Below are positions 36,326 to 48,810 of a DNA stretch of 64,000 bases, piece after piece (positions within the stretch are counted from its first letter, which is position 1; every line of letters begins with the position of its first letter). The stretch is taken from the NCBI GenBank assembly GCA_026261815.1, contig JAMPIT010000539.1:5162501-5226500 (forward strand), in the 5' to 3' direction. A model generated the notes under the pieces. It had not been told where the DNA came from, made no database searches, and was given only the letters and a program-made list of their open reading frames with translations. The position numbers and the translations under genes were made by a program. The stretch comes from Monarcha castaneiventris obscurior. Lineage: Eukaryota; Chordata; Aves; Passeriformes; Monarchidae.

Positions 36326-39300
36326 CTGTAGAACTGCCATAAATCCTGTCTGGTATTTCTCTCTATTGTATGGTTCTCTGGTCTCTTAAGAAAGCAATGG
36401 GTAGTGGTTATCAAAAAGTCTCAAGTACATATTATCCCCTTACTCAATTTTTTGATCCAAGCATTAGTTGGAAGGGTGCTGAAAATACTTAACTGAGTGA
36501 ATAAAACCAGCAGTCAAATACAATTTTACAGTTATTATGCTTTAATAATTTCTTTCTTAAGCAACAAGGCATGAATTATAAAATAATAATTTATAGCTAA
36601 CATGGTTTAAGCATGAGGCCAAAAGCCAAGTGTCATTGACAGTGCCATGGATGAATTATTACATCGTCATTCAAACTCTGAAGCTACTTGTGTGATCATA
36701 ATCTGATTATTAAAAAGAATGAAAGGCATATTCATCAATGCACTTAGTTTCTTTTTAAAGCATAATGCTCATGGAAATATGCATTCTATTACACCATCTT
36801 GCAATATGGAAATAAAGGTAATTCTGAAGATTAAATTATACAGTGCTTGAGGAATTTCTGTATTTCTGGAAATCATAATCTCACATGGTTATTTTCCATT
36901 TAGACAAGGCTTGTTCAGCTATTTCTAATAGAATGAATGAGATAGAAAAAGATTCAGAATTTGAACAAAAATTAGAATTTGTGAAAAATAATTTTTAAAT
37001 GTTAGTACTATCTGATTAGTAGGAATAAGTAGATAGGCCCAAGGACAATAGAACCATGTTGCTGCTTCTTGCTTCTTTCTGCATCCTGATCTGGATTCTG
37101 TTCCCTCAGAGATGAATGAAAATTCAGCCATCCTCCCTCTGATTCAGTAGTAATGAGTCTACTGTGCATTTGCTTTGTTGCAAGGTTTGAAACATTTTCC
37201 AAATGATTCCAAGGAAGCTGAGATTCCTTCTGTTTGAAATAGGTGTTAAGTCAGTCCTACTTCAGGAGGAGCCTGGAAAATAGGAGTGGGAAATATTGGT
37301 GACTTCTTTTTTTTCTGCTTGGCACAGTAACTGTCAGGCGTCAACTTCAAGCTGACCTGTGTTGAAATGAGGGTGTGTCCAGCAGAGAGATTTGAAACAG
37401 CTGAAGGAAGAGAAACTACAGGGCCTGGAAAGTGTCAGGGGAAAAAGGTCTCTAGCAAATTCATGGCCTTACAGCATTTGATGTATTTGGTGGTCAGTGG
37501 TGCACAGAATTTTGCACTACTTTAAGAGAGAAATAAAGATCTTTAGTGGAAAGTTTCCTTCTTGTATTTGAGTAATAACTGCAGTGGTGACAGAGCAAAC
37601 ACATGGGTATAATTGAAAAGTAACTTTTCTGTCAGTGAAATTGTGCAGTTTTATATTTGGGTTGTAATTAGAAGAGGACTCCTTGACAAAGTGGACAAAA
37701 CTGAGATTGCTCAGCTGCAATTTCGTGTATTATCTTGTGGGGAAAGCTCTACTCCAGTCTTTTTGATACAGGTATTCTCACTTCAGGTGCTATGGTTTAC
37801 GTGCAGCATTTGCAGTCAAACTTTGAATAATCAGAAGAAAATCCTTGTCACAGAGGTTTTACTGAAACAGTGATATCACTTCAAAGAATTTAATTGCCAA
37901 TAAAAGTGAAACAATTAGCATTCTAATTTTGGTGTACGAGGAGGGGGGAGAGAAGGAAGGCATTAAGGATTTCTTATTAATGCTTAAAAGTTGCATAATT
38001 AGAAAGGGGTAAGGATCTTTATTCTATTAAGAAACCTGTGATAAAAAACAAAAAAAAAAAGAAGAAAACTATAGTGAGAAGGCAGATTAAAGTTCTTGAA
38101 GTAGGAGAACTCTGTTTTAGTCAAGACTACTCAATAAACTAATTCTTGGTGTATGACTGATGAAAAGTTTTCCTATTGGGACATGTTTGTTCCTCATATA
38201 AATTTCTCTCCCTTTATATGAGTGCTTCAAGACAAATATCACAATTCTAGATTATTAATTTTAAGTTGAAGTAAGAATAAAATAAGAAGAAAAAAATCTC
38301 ATCTTTTTGAATTATCTGAATCTGCTTGGGATAAACAAGCTTGTAAACTGACTGAATGCACTCTAAATTTGATCTGTGGTAATTGTACAACCAGAATAAA
38401 CAACCTCCATCTTTCATTTAAGCAATGTACTGCAAAAAAATCCCTCTTTTTGATGTGGTGGCCTTTTCACAATGAAGTGGTGAAACAGCACCTTCACATA
38501 AGAAATATGAATGCGTTAAGAGTTAAAGATATGTGCATTTCACATATTTCCAAAGGCTTGGTTTAGGCTTATATTTCTTCCTGTCTCGCTAGCAGTACCA
38601 TCCTGATCGTTTCTAATAATAATAAAATAATCCCTGTTGAATTGCATACTCTAGGCTTGGTCTCATGAATTTAAAGCGTGTGGGGAAGAAAAGTCTCAAG
38701 CTCAGAGCTCGTAATTCTGGCATCAGATCGATCCTCTACAGATCAGGTGCTTGCTGAGAAGTTCCTAGAGCACAGAGGTTTCTGGATGTGCACACAAAAT
38801 GCATTTAGCACCGGAGGAAGTTTGTATAATATGATAATTAATAGAATGTGGTTTAGCCCAATGCCACAACAGCTACTCACTACTGATGTGCTCACAGAGA
38901 AGGTATAAGAGGGCAAGCCATGAAGGTTCACAGGAGGCAGATACCCACTAGCAGGAGAGAGGCATCCTATTATGTAGTTCATAAAAACACATGGTTTTAA
39001 GAGCAAAATGCAGTGTCAGAATGAGGTGAACCTAAGATGTAGCTGCCAGCTGATGTGAAATAAAAATAATATTGTTTTACGGATTTCTGATTTCTCCTCT
39101 ATGGATTTGGCTTTTGGAGATACATGTCTTAGCCAGCCATGTCTTTGCATATGTACCTACCTTAAAAAAAGCACAAAATTGAAATGAAATTTCAGTTTTG
39201 GCATTTTTTTGGTATTTCTCTTCAGGGATACAACAGCCATAAAATTTGAGAGGATTAGAACTGCGGAGGTGAATTTGGACTCCTTCACTTTGGTGTTTAA

Positions 39301-39429
39301 GATCCCTCTCCCCTGCTCCCCAGTCCCTGCCCAGGATTTGCACATGCCAAATTCCAGTCCATGTGGATTTCAAAGGATCTGTATTAGTGCAAAGTTGTTC
39401 AGAGTGCATTGGAAATAATGACAGCTTGA

Positions 39430-39512
39430 GACAAAAAAACCCCCAAAAAACAACCCATAAAACAAACAAAGAAAAAGCCCACAAAACCACAAAAAAGGCA
39501 CACAAAAAGAAA
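39430..39512. repeat. A/C-rich low-complexity tract
   Basis: A runs are separated by C runs and single C or G over about 80 bp. On the minus strand it translates to a stretch of Phe, Leu, Val and Trp that mimics a membrane segment, which explains the long spurious open frame there. Confidence 0.85.
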
Positions 39513-42500
39513 GAATAAATTGGAACTAAAAGATGTGCTGTAAAGCAAATAAAACCCACTTAGAGCAGCATTTCAGATACTGCTATCTAATTAGCCTATC
39601 TTTTTATTCCTTCCCTTGTTTTTGAGACTGCGGGTGCCGGTAGCTGGAGGTACAGCTAAACATCCAACACTTTATTTTCTGCTTTGTTTTATATGTGGCA
39701 ATTGGACAGACAGTCCCAAAGGGTTCCTTTTTATTATGGATTATTCCCAGAGAACACCCTGGCTGTAAGCACTCTGTGACAGCAAGGTTATTGTAAAGTG
39801 GCTTTTTTTCCCGTTTGAAGTAGAACTGTAATACTGAGAATAACTTTTATGAGGCCTTGTGGGAATCTTGTTCTTTATGAAACTCGGTGATTATGTTCAG
39901 AGGCTGGAATAAATGTTCCCCTGAACTTTTTAAAAATAAAAGAGAGAGTGAAAAGGAAGGAGAGCATTTGCAGCTCTAAGGGTCAGGTACCCTATTAGAT
40001 GTAGCTTATCGGATTCCCTGCCCCAACTCTCACCCTAAAGTAAGGTTAGCCATGCTCAGGGACTGCTCTGAAGAGTAGAGAATCTGGAGGGCAGGCAGTG
40101 TTTTCATCAGTCCTCCAATCAAAGTGAAGGGGTTTGAAAGGGCCTGTCCAGTCTGGAGAATCAGCAAATGTTTACAGAACTGGTGCCTCAGCCAGGGGTG
40201 CAGCTGCTGGCACCATGGGACCAGGCTTTTGTGCTTGTAAAGGTGCAGAAGCAGAAATCATAACGAGCTCTGCTTCTTCTGAATCTGGGATGAAGTAGCT
40301 TCAGGAAGGTCTGTGGTCCCAAGTATTTTAAATGCAGGAGGATATCCAAGGCATCAGTTGGGCCCCTGGCAGCAGACATGAAGTGGAGTTAAACATTGTC
40401 CTTCCATATATTATCCAAAATTTTCCTCAAATCCATCCAGTTCCTCTCAGAACGGAACAGTCATTCACAGTGACATGCACTGAAATTCTGTTTCCCTCTT
40501 GTCTTACACACCTGAGATCTGAACAAAGCCCTTTTGACAGTGATGGAGAATTTTCTCCAATGGTAGGTGAAACAAATCTGAATCTGAGTCCTTACTGCCC
40601 TCCCATCCCTGTGGTTCACCAGAAGTGGAATCCAAGTCAAACATTTCAGAAAAGAAGGACATGGGTTACGTAAGATCAGTGCAAGAATAACCTTTGTGCA
40701 GGGAGGGCACAGCAATTTCATTGTCATGCAGCTCATCAACGTCTGCCTGAATGAAATTCTGTCCGTGTGGCCCCTCTCCATTCTGTGTGAATGTATGAAA
40801 GCCCTCAGGAAGTGAAGGGCAATAAAGGGATGAAAAGAAATCAAACATCTTGAACCCAAGTTTCATTTTCCCTGGTGCTCACAAAGATTAATTGAAATAC
40901 AATTCCAGAAAAACCAATGTGAGACCCTGAGAAGTACCTTCAGAAAAATAAATGAAGAAATGTTTATTTACAGGAGTAGAAGACTTTGTCTCCTGATTAT
41001 ATAATGCATGTAAAAGAATACAAGGAAAAAGGTGGGAGATAAAAGGCCATTTGTACTGAAAATATTTTAAACTTATTGTTATGCTCACCTATTTTCTGGC
41101 ACTGGAGAAAAATAAAATATTTGCTGAGCTGAGGAACATCGCTGAGTTCAATGCTGAAAGAATATGCTGACGAGTCACAGAGTTTCAGGGCTGCAAAGGC
41201 AGGATGGTTAAACGCCCAGTGGAGCATATTTTCAGAATACACATTTATACATAGATTTGCACTTTCATGGGAGATCTTAAAAAGGAGGGAAGGCAGACAG
41301 AGGAGAGAGTCTTAACACTATTGAGAAGAAAATTTAATAAGTTTTATTTTTTGTTTAATTTTTAAGTGAAGCATTTATACAGAAACAGAGGGGTAATATC
41401 TATCTATGAAAGGCACTGACAGAGTTGGCCCAGGTAACTCATTCATGTGCTGAGACTCAGTCATGAAGCCTCTCAAACCTGTTTTTCTCCATGCAGAAAT
41501 TCTGATTTACAGATTTTGTCCTGAGAACAGTCACTTCTCCCTCGTCTTATTTTAACAAGTCAGATAGCAAAGGAGTCACCAGCTTGAGAGTGCAGTTTGC
41601 GTTGTGCCCACGCTGGTGAATGCTGTTGCACTCATTTCTCCCAGGACTGATTCTCCCTATTCACTCAGAGCAGTTTTCCTGGCTGCAGCCTCAGTTATGT
41701 CCCGTTGAAGTTGATGTATTTTAGTGCCACACTGAAATTTAAGCATCTGCTTAAAAGTCTGAGGATCAGTGTGTTTCAAGCCATCAATTCAGAGAGAGTG
41801 AAACCCTTAAGTCAGGCAAAATTTCTTTGTCAGCTTGTTCACTGGTGTAAGACTAAGAATGTGGATTTCATGAGTTATTTGCAGCATGTACTGCTAAGCA
41901 GCTGCTGTTTGTGCCATGAGTTAGCTGTGTAAGAGCAGCTCTCATCTGGAAGCTGCTGTAACATGAGCTTTTGGAAGGGAAAATGTGCTTTACATTGTAT
42001 TCATGAACACATAAGAGAGAGAACTTTGTCTATGAAGCTTTGCAAGTGAGACACACGCAAGTCTAATCCTGTAGAATTCCTTAATGCTGGGATAAGGCAA
42101 AACTGTTCTGCACATCAGCTGCTAATAAACACTGCTGCAGGCCTCGGGTGATGCATCATTGGTCACCCTCTGCATCCTCATGTTTGTGAGCTGATGGGAC
42201 CCTAATTCATTGAGTCCTCAAGAGAGGGAGCCAGTGGTGCAGAAAGTGACTAAATTCTGCTGCTTTCTGACAGCACCAATCTCATTAATCTCTTTTGTTG
42301 TTGGAGGAAGCGAAAAGAAGCAGAGAAACAGTGAAGGAAGACCATAAACTATAAATTGTCCTTATGCTAGAAATAAAATGTTGGGTGTTCTAAATTATGT
42401 GGCATATTTTTTGCACTTTTTCTAACAAATGTGGAAGTTTGCAGTGATGTATCTGCTTTCTTAATAGGACTTGCACTTTGCAAGAATGAATCAGTCATGT

Positions 42501-43434
42501 GCATGTGTTTCCTCAACAGCTACGTCAGTGTATGAGACAGATTTTAGGTTCATGCTGTTATAAACGTAACCCATGAGACAGGTGAGTTTCTGTGGATTTC
42601 TATAGACCTCTGAAGAGAATATTCCAATATTTTTGTTCATTGCTCATATTTTTTTTCTCTATTGTGCTTGTTTCTATGTACATTTTTATAGAAGTTATTT
42701 TTTTAATGTAAGTGCTCTTGATATTTTTTTTTAATAGGGAAGTAGCCATACAGAATTCTACAGAATGGTTTATTTTTGCCATATGTGTCTCCCAGTTTGG
42801 AAATGCGAGTGAGCTTGGTAGTCAAGGAGTGGACATGAGCTTGGTCTCAGTAATAACAACCACATTTCCCTATTCTACAGTGTGTAAACCTTTCCTGAAA
42901 ACTGTTGGTACTCTCTTTGTTTCTTTCAACCTCTTTAGGGCAGCAAATATTTGCAGAACTACCATCTCAATTTAAGATAATACATAGTGAAATTACTCCC
43001 CTGCTTATAGTGGATTTGAGATGTACAGCTATAGGTTATATTGAAATCACATGAAGAGAAATTTTTGGTATTAATGGGAATGTTGTTGGCCTTTGACCTC
43101 AGTTTTGGGTTTGGAAATCACTTTCCTGTGAAGCATTGTAATTATTGCTGTACTTTGGGATTTCATTGAAATGCTTTTTTCAGCAATAATATTATCAGAA
43201 AGCCAAAATATGTGCTTCATCAGAAATTCCATCCAGAGATCATGACAGTTTGTGTTAAAAATGTGTTTTAATAATCTCTTCACCACAACAAGAAGTCTCT
43301 TTCATATGCTCTCACTTGCTAAAACAGCCTTTTTTCCACTCAGCTTTTAGCTACCGTGTGATATAAATTTGTTGCTCATTTCCATTAGGAACAAACATAA
43401 TATTTTGGCAAACTATTCTTACAATTGAAACTAG

Positions 43435-43449
43435 TTTTTTTTTTTTTTT
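43435..43449. repeat. Poly-T tract (15 T)
   Basis: Uninterrupted T run directly left of a repeat-free block (43450-43640) that may be a conserved regulatory segment. Confidence 0.85.
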
Positions 43450-46400
43450 AATCAGTTGGCGCATTTGATTTGCCAAAGGTTGTGTGCTTAGAATGGCTTT
43501 ACATTTTAATTAGAGCTGCAGCAATCTGTTAGCTAACACTGAACTCTGAATGAACACGAGTCTCTAGGCATGTTTGGGAAAGCTCATGAATTCGCCTAAT
43601 GAGCTGTCGGAAAGGTTCCATCAATAGTGTCAAAAAACTTGTTTAAGGACCCTCCAGACGTATTCAAGAAGCTCGAATGAGCAGGGGCTAATACAAAATG
43701 AGTGCCATTGGGCTAAATATTTCTGGAAAGGTCTTTTGCTCCTGATAAAGGGAGAATTAAAGGTCATGCTTGAACATTTGCTTTGGAGGGGGTGTTTTTT
43801 GAAATCTGGGCTGTAAAACATAGCTATTAATAGCTTCACTGTTGACTCGGGGAAGGACAACGTGATCATCTCCTTCTTTGCCACAATACAAGGGTAGATT
43901 GGGCCTTTTCTATTCTCCAGTAGGCACAGCACAGGGATTTGAAGAGTACATGAAAAAAACCTGAGCTTCTTTTGGGGGTTCTTTGAAACAGAAGAACCAT
44001 TGCAAGGAATAGAATTGTGATAGATGATAATTTTTTAATGGATCAGCAAGTCAGTGGAAATCTAATGCCCTCAGCATTTCTTCAGTGTCACAGGTAGCAT
44101 TCTGTAAGAGGAAAAGTCTTTTTGACAGTTTCTGCTGTAAAGGAGCTGAGAGGTGCAAGGTGATGATCTCCTCACAGGTCACTGGCCTACAATTCACCCG
44201 GGAATCCAGAGAGAGCCAATAAATCCTCTGCATTATTCACAGCACCAGGGTCATGGCACATCATCCTCTTGGAGTTTTTAAGGTACGTGGATGTTGCTGT
44301 ACAGGGCATTCTCAGGAAGATGTGACAGAGTAATCTGCTGATGGTAACAGCCTTGTAAATCATTTATAACTCAGACTATTTGACCAGCTAATACCTTCAG
44401 TTAAAAAAATAGGCTTCTGTTCTCTAACCATATGTCAGTAGTCTCACTGCTGTCACTGATAGAAATATTCCAAGTTTGTAAGAAGAAACATATGTATAAA
44501 TATTTAAAAGTGGAAGAGCAAGCACAGGAATATTTACTTCTGATGAGGCAGTGAATAAAATATCAGCTCCTTACAAGCCAAGATACAGGGCCCAACAAGA
44601 TTCTAGGAAACCCCAAGTCACATTAAAGCTACCAGATTCTAAGAAAGTGTTAGGTTTTTTTTCTGCTTTATTATTAATGGTTGAGTCTTGGTCTGCAACA
44701 GAATGAGCAGTCAATTAGATAATCTTGATTTGAGGAATAAAAGGTGGTTTAGTTCCTGCCTTACTAGCTAGAAATGCAAATTTTCCAAGGCGAAAACTTA
44801 GTTTTACTTCTCACCTGCAACGTAGGACACTGTCAAAATTCATTTTAAAATAGCCTACCAGTGTTATAGGCAGTTCTGAAACTGAGGCATTGTGCTTAAT
44901 GCTGAAAGGGAACACCAGGCGTTGCAAAATCTTTTGCACTGTGAACGTTGCCACCATAGTTTCCTTAAATCACACACATTTTCTGTCTGACTAATCTGCA
45001 CTTTAAACCAAACCAAAACAACAAAAAAAAACTGCTGAGGGGTCAACAACTGGATGACTCAAGCTTTCTGATCAAATTGAAAATGAACTAAAACTTCTTG
45101 TTGGGAATTACAGGTCCAAGTTCCTTTTCCTTGTAGAACTGATTTAGAGACTGTGGTAAGATGTCATCTTCAAATTTTTGGCAAATCTCAGGTAATCTGC
45201 ATCCAAATTATAATAAGTAATTGAGTAAGTGATGAAGCAATGCTATGAGCTACATGTATAAAACGTATCTATTTATTTTCCAAATGTAAGCAGCTTAATA
45301 ACTCTTAATGAGATTTGATTCACAGTAAAAAATGGGCCTTTTTTCTTCACTCTTCTTAAATGCAAAGCATAGATTTTTGTCTTAGATTTAGCTGGCACTG
45401 TTTTCTTATGTGTTGGTAGCATTGTTTCAATGAGACAGAAGAAATTAATGTTTCATTAAATGTTGTCTACATATAAAATTACCTTCCCCAAATCTGTAAT
45501 GAATAATTGCCTTCCTTTCCATTGACAATGGGGGAATTTCAGTGGGCTACACTATGGGATTTGATGAAAATCTGTTGTCAGCTGGTGATGATGCCTCTCT
45601 ATCTATGTCATAACTAAATCCATACAGCACTGAGATAATTCACTCCTGTCACATGAATCAATTATCTGTTCTGTGGACTAACAGTACTGTGGATGCTCGG
45701 ATATCCAGCTGGCCAAGGGACTTTCTACACATATTTTGTATGCAAGTATGTACAGAATATAAGACATTTTTTACCCGATTGTTTATCACTTAAAAGAAAT
45801 AAAATTCACCTCAAAGAAATGCATGGGGCACTGATGGAACTCATATGTCTTAGATCAAAATTTTTCATGTCATGGTCTGTGTCTGCTGTGTGAGAAAAAG
45901 GGTGAGAAGATTCCTAAAATTCAGAAGTTTCAAGAATATCATCTAAATATAAAGGACAAATCATATTTATTGGCTGTTATCAGATGGATAGACTGGTTCC
46001 ACGACCTGCCGATCCTTTTTGAAAAGGTGATTAGCACTCCTCCCTGGGAGTATATTGTTAAAATTGTTCTTTCCACTTTAAAACATACCTGAGAGTTTTA
46101 CAGCAATTCTTTGCTCTAAAAAGTATGATGACAACCTCTGGCCTGTAATTGCAGTTTGTGTATGTGCAGGCCAGAAGAGTTTCCTCTTTAATACAAATGG
46201 AAATCCAGACTAGGCAGTCAGGTAGATTAGTCTCCCACAAATCATATTGATCAATGCTTTATATTTAGAAGTAGTTTCTGTTTTGCTTTGTTGCTCTTTC
46301 CAGGAAGATGTAAGGATTTCTTTTTTCTTTGATTCATCACTGTCATTTAGATCAATGTGATGAATTACTTTAATTTCAGTAAGTGTGTGTATTTGGACCT

Positions 46401-47235
46401 GTTGCAGAACACCAGAATACATAACTGTATTATTTCTGAAAATATCATCTCTACCACTGGAAAACTTTGCTGCCCTGCTTTACCCATTAGGGAAACCAAT
46501 CTCAGAGTTCTCTTTGATTCTCTGTTTACAACACCCACGCACGCCTGTATACAAAATGGTGGGATGGAAATATTGAGTTCCAATACTGAGCTGGGGATTC
46601 TGAGTGCAATTCTTTGCTGGTAAGTGCTAAATACTGCATGCAGGACAATTGAGTGGCAGTCCCTTGGCCTCTTGGTATCCTTTGGATACTCTGCTGTGCT
46701 CCATTTAGAATATACAGTGTTTCTAAAGTGCTTGCTGATTTTATTAATGAATGTTTGTCAGCACTTGTGACATGGCACTGATTAATCTTCATCCACTTTC
46801 ATATTTCACACAGGAAAAAAGTGTCACTCACTGACTTTAACAGCCTGACCCTCCCCTCAGATATGAAACCCAAATTAAAGTGCCTTGCATGGGTTACCTG
46901 ACACAGCCTCAGTGCCCACAGCAGGTACAGAAATCTTATTCACAAAGATATCCCCATGCACTGGGATCCAAAGCAGGATTGTAAAGAAGATTTAAAGACA
47001 AAGGAGCAAGAAAAAGGGAAGATAATGTTAACAGTAAAAGGAATTAAATTTGGCAACATTTCAACTATGATGTGGTTTTAAGGAAAATAAAGCCTGTATT
47101 CCTCTCTTCTCCAGTTCTTTATCCTAAGTGGTGAGATATTATCCTTGAAAAGTAATAGCATTAACAATGTGGGGGTTGAGGGTGGTGGTTTTTGCTTGTT
47201 AGTATAAAGACTGTGCAACAAGGTGATATAAAACT

Positions 47236-47345
47236 GAGAACTGACTGTGCAGTATGGGAGCACCTGTGCTGGATCACACTAAAGATCAGCCTAATGTAGT
47301 GTCCTGTCTCTGAGACAGGAGCTAAAAGAAGGAATGTCAAGTAAA
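47236..47345 (-). mobile_element. Probable ancient CR1/L3-like 3' tail relic
   Basis: The string around CTGTGCTGGATCACACTAAA then GATCAGCCTAATGTAGTGTC then CTGTCTCTGA matches, with many changes, the 3' end segment of an old amniote CR1-clade family whose minus-strand copies read as ...GCTGGGTCAGACCAAAGGTC...CAGTATCCTGTCTC... This is recognised by memory of the pattern and needs a repeat-library search. It contains a 9-bp inverted repeat, TCCTGTCTC and GAGACAGGA. It may be the tail of the same insertion as 48050-48810. Confidence 0.45.
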
Positions 47346-48049
47346 AGAGAGGAAAATACTAACCCAAAATTATTTAGGTACCAACTGTCCATGCCTTAAA
47401 TTCTGGCATGAGTGCCTATTGCTTTAAGGTTTTAATAGGGTTAAATAAGGCTTAAAGAAAGTGGTGTTTGGTTTTCATTGCCTATTTCAAGTGTTCATCT
47501 GAGAGAATGTTCTGATAACCTTCATGGACTGATGAATCCATGTGAGAGCTGTTCCTCAGGATCCTAATGGCTTAAATGAATGGGAACTGATAAAACAATC
47601 CATACTTAAACAGCTTTCTCCAAAATTCCTGACATTCAGCTGTAACTATTGTTTACTCATTTTAGGAAATTAGAGGGTATAGTCTATGCTTCATTACATT
47701 GTTGCTGCAGTTATAATTTTAAAAGCAGAGCAAATTAAGGTAGTGAAGATCTCATTTCACTAAATGAATACTACTGAAAACTTTTTTGAGAAAGAAAACT
47801 TTCTTGACAGAGTTGATCATCTTGAAAACAGATAACAGAGTTTGAATATGACTCTCAGTTATAATCTCTTTGATATATTTTGATGTGTTTTGTATACATG
47901 TTACATCACAACATCTTCCAGTGTTACTGTGTCCATTTTTTTTACCTTAAATTTCTTAGCACTGTATTCTCATTAAGTTAGTAGTTATTGTATTATTTTG
48001 CATAGCTTTTTTCACTTTCTTTCCAAGGTATCATTAAATTCTCTGGCTT
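47346..48049. other. Unassigned AT-rich DNA between two probable relics
   Basis: No gene. If 47236-47345 and 48050-48810 are one insertion, this is longer than the expected spacing and may contain further decayed element sequence or a later insertion. I cannot resolve it by eye. Confidence 0.5.
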
Positions 48050-48810
48050 TCCTCAGGCTAATGAGAGTCTCAGCCAGAACTGTCACGTTTGAGTTTAATA
48101 AGCACAAGGGGAAGTTCTTCTGCTGTGAGGTTGTCTAGACACTTTTTGAACTTGGGTAAAATGTTGCTATCTGCACCAATCTTGAGGCAATTAATAACAA
48201 CATTTAACTACAGTAGGTGTGATTAAGTTCTGCCATTTATTTACTTTAAACCTTCCATCTAATATTAGCTGTTTCACATTATAATTTATGAAGACATCTA
48301 TCATACACCTCTGCAGTCATTTCAAGAAAGTCCTAGTCTTGTTTTCCCTTTCTTTCACTTTAATTGCAGGCAGATTGCTGGTCCATACACAACAATAACA
48401 AGGATTTTGTTTGGGTTTTTTTAAATCCTTTCCTGAAAATGTGGCTTTGAGCACTACTGGGTAATTTTGGAGTTACAGCTATTTCCTCTTTCATGACTCT
48501 TTCACTGTCCATGTACAGTCAGGGCTCTCCTGTCTTTGAGTACATTGCTTTTTTTGCTTTTAATATTTATCACCATGCAAGTTTTCCTGCTGTTTTGTCA
48601 CCTGATTGCTCAGAATCTTGAGGTTCTCTTCCAATAGTTTTACAGTTAGGCCTCCTTTTTTAGCAACCTGAAATATTTCAGTATAATCAGTGAAAACTAT
48701 TACACCTTTATTTACCTGTTTTTCTGCATTCTTTGATATTTTCTCTGTATCAAATAAATCTTTGTTGAACAGTTGTCATTTTTAAACCTTAGAAAACAAA
48801 CATCAGCTCT
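48050..48810 (-). mobile_element. Probable ancient CR1/L3-like relic, noncoding part
   Basis: Several blocks appear in the same order as in the segment downstream of the reverse transcriptase in minus-strand copies of old amniote CR1-clade elements: TTTGAACTTGGGTAAAATG (about 48145), ACTTTAAACCTTCC (about 48242), GAAGACATCTATCATACACC (about 48290) leading to AGTCCTAGTCTT (about 48328), TTTATCACCATGCAAGTTTT (about 48567), and the run from TTGAGGTTCTCTTCC (about 48619) to GTATAATCAG (about 48680). Each block is diverged, but the order is consistent over 600 bp. No open coding segment remains. Confidence 0.5.

Larger units (their letters stand above)
25476..47235. other. Long unique noncoding stretch
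   Basis: No gene is supported across about 22 kb. The longest open frame of the window (minus strand, 39559-39077, 160 codons) begins in A/C-rich low complexity, which gives it an artificial hydrophobic start, and resembles no family. Other frames of up to 132 codons (34399-34001, 40859-40461) are equally anonymous. Low-complexity tracts and hairpins are listed separately. Possible regulatory blocks at about 36590-36830 and 43440-43640 are discussed under findings. Confidence 0.65.

Noticed and set aside
39077..39559. 160-codon minus-strand open frame, the longest in the window, with an apparent membrane segment at its start
   Set aside because: The hydrophobic part comes from translating an A/C-rich low-complexity tract, and the rest matches no family. 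One frame of this length is expected by chance in 64 kb.
40461..40859. 132-codon minus-strand open frame
   Set aside because: Anonymous sequence overlapped by a 113-codon frame on the opposite strand, a pattern typical of a GC-richer noncoding patch with few stops.
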